DNA of 35,063 bases from an uncultured beta proteobacterium (GTDB lineage Bacteria; Pseudomonadota; Gammaproteobacteria; Burkholderiales; Burkholderiaceae_C). Location of the stretch: NCBI GenBank assembly GCA_903822435.1, contig CAIJPE010000147.1, forward strand, positions 1-35,063, given 5' to 3'. A program made the translations under genes and the position numbers. Under the pieces are notes generated by a model. It searched no databases and was not told where the DNA came from. It saw nothing but the letters and a program-made list of their open reading frames with translations. How positions within the stretch are numbered: position 1 is the first letter of the stretch; each line of letters opens with the position of its first letter. Positions 31,222 through 35,063 of the stretch are shown here, in pieces.

Positions 31222-32277
31222 ATGAACGCCAACACCCAGGCCTACACCCGCGGCGCAGGCCTTGCCGACGTCCTGCAACAGCGCATCGCCATCATCGACG
31301 GTGCGATGGGCACGATGATCCAGCGCTACAAGCTCACCGAAGCCGACTTCCGCAGCGAGCGCTTTGCGGAGCATCCGAAGGATCTGCGCGGCAACAACGA
31401 CCTGCTGGTGCTCACCCGCCCCGACGTCATCCGCGAGATCCACGAGCAGTATCTGGCCGCCGGCGCGGACCTGATCGAGACCAACACCTTTGGCGCCACC
31501 TCCATCGCTCAGGAGGATTACGCGCTCGGCCACATCGCCCGCGAGATGAACGTGGCGGCCGCGCGCATCGCGCGCCAGGCCGCCGACGCCCACGCCACGC
31601 CCGACAAGCCGCGTTTCGTGGCCGGCGCACTCGGCCCGACTCCCCGTACGGCCAGCATCAGCCCCGACGTGAACGACCCGGGCGCCCGCAACACCAGCTT
31701 CGACGAACTGCGCCAGGCCTACCGCGAGCAAGCCGAGGGCTTGCTGGAAGGTGGCTGCGACCTGTTCCTGGTCGAGACCATCTTCGACACGCTCAACGCC
31801 AAGGCGGCCATCTTCGCCCTGGACGAGTTGATGGAAGACACCGGGCAGCACCTGCCGGTGATCATCTCGGGCACCGTGACCGACGCCTCGGGCCGCATCC
31901 TCTCGGGGCAGACCGTGGCGGCGTTCTGGCATTCGGTGCGGCACGCGCGGCCACTGGCCATCGGCCTGAACTGCGCGCTGGGCGCGGCCGTCATGCGGCC
32001 CTACATCGAAGAGCTCTCAAAGGTGGCGGGCGACACCTATGTCAGCTGCTACCCGAACGCCGGCCTGCCCAACCCCATGAGCGAGACCGGCTTCGACGAG
32101 ACGCCGGCCGTCACCGGTTCGCTGATGGAAGAGTTCGCACGGTCCGGGTTCCTGAACATCGCGGGCGGCTGCTGCGGTACGACCCCTGAGCACATCGCCG
32201 AGATCGCACGGCGCGTGGGCGCCTTCAGGCCGCGCACGCGGCACGACCCGCTCTTCACGCCACTTCTGGCGGCCTGA
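31222..32277 (+). CDS. metH: Homocysteine S-methyltransferase module of a split MetH
   Basis: A 351-residue protein equal to the N-terminal module of cobalamin-dependent methionine synthase (E. coli MetH has 1227 residues). Zinc/homocysteine ligands are Cys251 (GLNCALG) and Cys317-Cys318 (GGCCGTTP). The start [14 protein letters not shown] and [18 protein letters not shown] are typical. The folate, cobalamin and reactivation modules are absent: the frame ends and kup follows on the opposite strand. Split MetH is common in Burkholderiales, but the second gene is usually next door; here it must be elsewhere. ATG 31222 is used; TACAAT at 31210-31215 precedes it closely and could give a very short leader. 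The protein can only work with a MetH C-terminal partner. Confidence 0.93.
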   Translation: MNANTQAYTRGAGLADVLQQRIAIIDGAMGTMIQRYKLTEADFRSERFAEHPKDLRGNNDLLVLTRPDVIREIHEQYLAAGADLIETNTFGATSIAQEDYALGHIAREMNVAAARIARQAADAHATPDKPRFVAGALGPTPRTASISPDVNDPGARNTSFDELRQAYREQAEGLLEGGCDLFLVETIFDTLNAKAAIFALDELMEDTGQHLPVIISGTVTDASGRILSGQTVAAFWHSVRHARPLAIGLNCALGAAVMRPYIEELSKVAGDTYVSCYPNAGLPNPMSETGFDETPAVTGSLMEEFARSGFLNIAGGCCGTTPEHIAEIARRVGAFRPRTRHDPLFTPLLAA

Positions 32278-32293
32278 GCGGGCCGCCGCCCGC
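32278..32293. terminator. Possible bidirectional terminator hairpin between metH and kup
   Basis: GCGGGC at 32278-32283 pairs with GCCCGC at 32288-32293 around a 4-base loop, in the 25-base gap between the convergent metH and kup stops. There is no T-run on either side, so it is only a candidate. Its position between two converging genes is what makes it plausible. Confidence 0.35.
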
Positions 32294-32302
32294 ACACGGG
32301 CC

Positions 32303-34186
32303 CTAGATCTCGATCTTCGTCCCCAGCTCCACGATCCGGTTCGTGGGCAGGTTCAGGAAGTCCGCCGCCGCCGCCGCGTTGCGGTGCATGCCGGCGAAGA
32401 GCTTCTCGCGCCACATCGCCATGCCGCCGCCGAAGGTGGGGATGACGGTGTCGCGGCTGAGGAAGTAGCTGGTTTCCATGTCGTCGAGCTGCACGCCGCG
32501 GCCGGTGAGCAGCTTCAAGGCCTCGGGCACGTCGGGGTCGTTCTTGAAACCGAAGTGCAGGATCACCTGCCAGCAATCGTGGCCCAGCGGCTCGATCTGG
32601 CAGCGGCGGTCGAAGCCGATCCAAGGCACCTCGTGCAGCTGCACGCTGACGAAGAGGTTGTGCTCGTGCAGCACCTTGTTGTGCTTGAGGTTGTGCAGCA
32701 GCGCATAGGGTGTGGCGCCGGCCTCGGCGCTCAGGAAAACCGCCGTGCCCGGCACGCGCAGCGGCGGGCTGATGAAGACCGATTCGAGGAATTCATGCAG
32801 CGGTATCGATTCCTCGTGCATGCGCTCGGCCATCAGGGCGCGGCCGCGCTTCCAGGTGATCATCAACGTGAACATGGCCACGCCGATGACCAGCGGGAAC
32901 CAGCCGCCTTCCAGCACCTTGACCGCATTGGCGGCGAAGAAGGTGATGTCCACCAGGAAGAAGAAGCCGGTGGCCGCCACGCACAACGACAGCGGCACGC
33001 CGAAGGCCCAGCGCACGACGAAGAAGGTCATGACGGTGGTGATGGTCATGTCGATGGTGACCGCAATGCCGTAGGCCGAGGCCAGGGCACTGCTGGAGCC
33101 GAAGGTCACCACCGCGAAGATCACGAAGCCGTAGAGCGCCCAGTTGACGAAGGGCACGTAGATCTGCCCGGACTCGCGCACGTTGGTGTGCAGGATGCGA
33201 AGCCGCGGCAGGTAGCCCAGCTGGATGGCCTGCTTGGTGACCGAGAAGGCGGCCGTGATCAGGGCCTGGGACGCGATCACCGTGGCCAGCGTGGCCAGCA
33301 CGATGAGGGGCAGCAAGGCCCAGTCGGGCGCCATCTCGAAGAAGGGGTTGCCCACGTTGCCGGGGTGGTGCAGCAGCATCGCGCCCTGGCCGAAATAGTT
33401 GAGGGCCAGCGCAGGCATCACCACGCCGAACCAGGCCAGCCGCACCGGTTGCTTGCCGAAGTGCCCGAGATCGGCATACAGCGCCTCGGCCCCCGTGACG
33501 CACAGCACCACCGAACCCAGCGCCACGAAGGCCACGTGCGGCTGGCCCACCATGAAGGCCAGTGCATGGTGGGGCGACAACGCCACCAGCACCTGGGGAT
33601 GCTCGACGATGTGCGGCAGGCCCAGCACCGCGAGCGCCACGAACCACGCCAGCGTGACCGGGCCGAAGAACCGGCCGACCGCCGCAGTGCCAAAGCGCTG
33701 TGCGGCAAACAGGACCGTCAGCACCGCCAGCGTGACGGGCACGACGAAGCGGTGCAGGCCGGGAGCCACCACCTCCAGGCCTTCCACCGCCGAGAGCACC
33801 GAAATGGCCGGCGTGATGACGCCGTCGCCGAAGAAGATGGCCGTGCCGAAGATGCCCAGCATCAGCAGCCGTGCGCGAAGCAACGGCTTGTCTTTCACGG
33901 CCTGGGAGGCCAGGGCCAACATGGCGATCAGACCCCCCTCGCCATGGTTGTCCGCACGCAGGATCAGCACCACGTACTTGACCGACACCACCACGGTGAG
34001 CGTCCAGAACACCAGCGAGAGGATGCCCAGGACGTTGTCGGGCGTGAGCGGTACGCGGCCTTGCGCGAAGACTTCCTTCAGTGCGTACAGCGGGCTGGTA
34101 CCGATGTCGCCATAGACCACGCCGATCGCCGCCAGCGTGAGCGCCGCGAGCGCACCAGGGGACGAAGGAGTGCGGTTTGCGCTCAT
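32303..34186 (-). CDS. kup: Low-affinity potassium transporter Kup
   Basis: A 627-residue KUP/HAK/KT-family potassium uptake protein. The N-terminal signature [15 protein letters not shown] is present, as are [20 protein letters not shown] and about twelve membrane segments ending near residue 440, then a cytoplasmic C-terminal domain (about 190 residues). Kup takes up K+ with protons and matters at low pH and high osmolarity. An in-frame ATG at 34213 is possible; ATG 34186 is preferred because MSANRTPSS matches the usual short N-terminus before the first helix. No Shine-Dalgarno is clear for either. It is convergent with metH and lies 72 bases downstream of gshA on the same strand. Confidence 0.95.
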   Translation of the reverse strand: MSANRTPSSPGALAALTLAAIGVVYGDIGTSPLYALKEVFAQGRVPLTPDNVLGILSLVFWTLTVVVSVKYVVLILRADNHGEGGLIAMLALASQAVKDKPLLRARLLMLGIFGTAIFFGDGVITPAISVLSAVEGLEVVAPGLHRFVVPVTLAVLTVLFAAQRFGTAAVGRFFGPVTLAWFVALAVLGLPHIVEHPQVLVALSPHHALAFMVGQPHVAFVALGSVVLCVTGAEALYADLGHFGKQPVRLAWFGVVMPALALNYFGQGAMLLHHPGNVGNPFFEMAPDWALLPLIVLATLATVIASQALITAAFSVTKQAIQLGYLPRLRILHTNVRESGQIYVPFVNWALYGFVIFAVVTFGSSSALASAYGIAVTIDMTITTVMTFFVVRWAFGVPLSLCVAATGFFFLVDITFFAANAVKVLEGGWFPLVIGVAMFTLMITWKRGRALMAERMHEESIPLHEFLESVFISPPLRVPGTAVFLSAEAGATPYALLHNLKHNKVLHEHNLFVSVQLHEVPWIGFDRRCQIEPLGHDCWQVILHFGFKNDPDVPEALKLLTGRGVQLDDMETSYFLSRDTVIPTFGGGMAMWREKLFAGMHRNAAAAADFLNLPTNRIVELGTKIEI

Positions 34187-34258
34187 GAAGGGGCGAGGGA
34201 GCCGATTCTGCATCGGCCGGCTGGCGACCCGTCGCGCCCTTGGCCCGCCAGACGCGAA

Positions 34259-35063
34259 CTAGTCGTAGTTCTCGGCTTCCGGGTCCGTGGCTTCCAGCTC
34301 GTAGGCCGCAGCCAGCATGGCCAGCCGTCCGATGACGCCGTACATGTAGAAGCGGTTGGGTGCGCTGGCGCCCGGCTTGGCCCCGGGCTTGGGAAGCTGG
34401 CTGTTGCCGGCAAAGGCGAGCGGGACGTAGCGCGAGCCCGGGGCGCAGAGGTTCTCGTCCACGCCGCGTTCGGCATGCACGCGGTAGAAGCCCCCCACCA
34501 CATAGCGGTCGATCATCACCACCACGGGTTCTGCCACGGCGTCGTTGATGCGCTCGAAGGTGGGCACGCCTTCCTGGATCATCACCTCGGTCAGGGCCTG
34601 GTCCTCGCGCACGAGCCCGATGCGGCCGCGCGCCAGACGCTCGGGGTCGTCGAGCTCGCGCACGTCGCGCACGGTGAGGATGCCCACGCCGTTGGCGTTG
34701 TCGGCCTTGACCACGACGAAGGGCCGCTCGTTGATGCCGTATTCCTTGTACTTGCGTCGCACCTTGGCCAGCATGGCCTCGACGTTGCTGCGCACGCAGT
34801 CCAGGCCGCCGGCGGCCTCGAAATCGATCTTGCCGCAGTGGGCGTGCATGGGGTTGATCAGCCACGGGTCCATGCCCAGCAGCTTGGCGAACTTCTTGGC
34901 CACCTCCTCGTAACTGACGAAGTGCCGGCTCTTGCGCCGCAGGCTCCAGCCGGCGTGCAGCGGCGGCAACAGGTACTGCTCATGCAGGTGCTCCAGCACC
35001 CGGGGCAGGCCGTCCGAGAGGTCGTTGTTGAGCAGGATCGTGCATTCCGAAATCGTATAAAGG
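34259..35063 (-). CDS. gshA: Glutamate-cysteine ligase (proteobacterial ATP-grasp-like type), 5' end outside window
   Basis: The minus-strand frame is open from the window edge to the stop at 34259, giving about 268 C-terminal residues of an expected 420-430. Conserved features are NNDLSDGLP, PPLHAGWSLRRKSRHF, the HCGKIDFEA segment, PFVVVKADNANGVGIL and a C-terminal RFYMYGVIGRLAMLAAAYELEA. This is the GshA type typical of beta- and some gammaproteobacteria, unrelated in sequence to E. coli GshA; it makes gamma-glutamylcysteine for glutathione synthesis. A GTG at 34999 is internal and not the start. In this lineage gshB is often the next gene upstream or downstream; here kup follows after 72 bases. 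Confidence 0.92.
   Translation of the reverse strand, partial: LYTISECTILLNNDLSDGLPRVLEHLHEQYLLPPLHAGWSLRRKSRHFVSYEEVAKKFAKLLGMDPWLINPMHAHCGKIDFEAAGGLDCVRSNVEAMLAKVRRKYKEYGINERPFVVVKADNANGVGILTVRDVRELDDPERLARGRIGLVREDQALTEVMIQEGVPTFERINDAVAEPVVVMIDRYVVGGFYRVHAERGVDENLCAPGSRYVPLAFAGNSQLPKPGAKPGASAPNRFYMYGVIGRLAMLAAAYELEATDPEAENYD

Noticed and set aside
1..35063. CRISPR array, insertion sequence, prophage or tRNA gene
   Set aside because: I saw no repeat-spacer series, no transposase or integrase, no cloverleaf and no shift in composition that would mark transferred DNA. Base use is uniformly GC-rich except the short H-NS leader.

Overview
The window is about 35 kb of very GC-rich, densely packed bacterial chromosome. 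It suggests a betaproteobacterium of the order Burkholderiales, probably in the Rubrivivax/Leptothrix/Ideonella/Comamonadaceae neighbourhood. Reasons: an H-NS protein with the short C-terminal DNA-binding core typical of Burkholderiales, a DUF3567 protein (largely confined to that order), a PhaM polyhydroxyalkanoate-granule protein, a stand-alone homocysteine-methyltransferase half of a split MetH, and the proteobacterial ATP-grasp-like glutamate-cysteine ligase. I see no insertion sequence, phage gene, tRNA, rRNA or CRISPR array, and no gene-free stretch over 300 bases. The longest is about 227 bases, before the H-NS gene.

Layout. 1-2.6 kb (+): the end of an amidase, a TTC38-like repeat protein and a DUF1992 protein. 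2.6-3.3 kb (-): a glutathione S-transferase. 3.3-8.7 kb (+): an mtfA-type peptidase, then a compact run of four genes: a photolyase/cryptochrome-like flavoprotein, a DUF2256 zinc-ribbon-like microprotein, an iron-sulfur (PhrB/CryB-type) photolyase and an antenna-less NewPHL-type photolyase. The last four overlap or lie within 4 bases of each other. 8.7-10.3 kb (+): H-NS and an EamA-type transporter.

10.35-24.86 kb is an unbroken minus-strand block. In transcription order it holds a fumarylacetoacetase-like hydrolase and a membrane-anchored retropepsin-like protease; an ABC ATPase with a giant ABC permease/M1 aminopeptidase fusion; a TraB/GumN protein; PhaM; a FIST sensor protein; and a glycolate oxidase operon, glcD-glcE-methyltransferase-glcF-FAH hydrolase, whose genes overlap or nearly touch.

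24.95-32.3 kb (+): DUF3108 and DUF3567 proteins, a tandem AAA+ ATPase, a GGDEF-EAL protein, a multi-pass membrane protein that may be a degenerate MHYT-like sensor, and the homocysteine-binding half of MetH. 32.3-35.06 kb (-): Kup potassium transporter and the C-terminal part of gshA, cut by the window edge.

The most interesting unit is the photolyase cluster. Three deeply divergent members of one flavoprotein superfamily are packed with DUF2256, and the first has lost the usual FAD-proximal tryptophan and the FAD-contacting asparagine. Other points worth a look are the methyltransferase inside the glc operon, the GGDEF domain with a replaced metal-ligand aspartate beside a possible broken MHYT sensor, the tandem AAA+ ATPase with only one pore loop, and the lone MetH half with no partner beside it.
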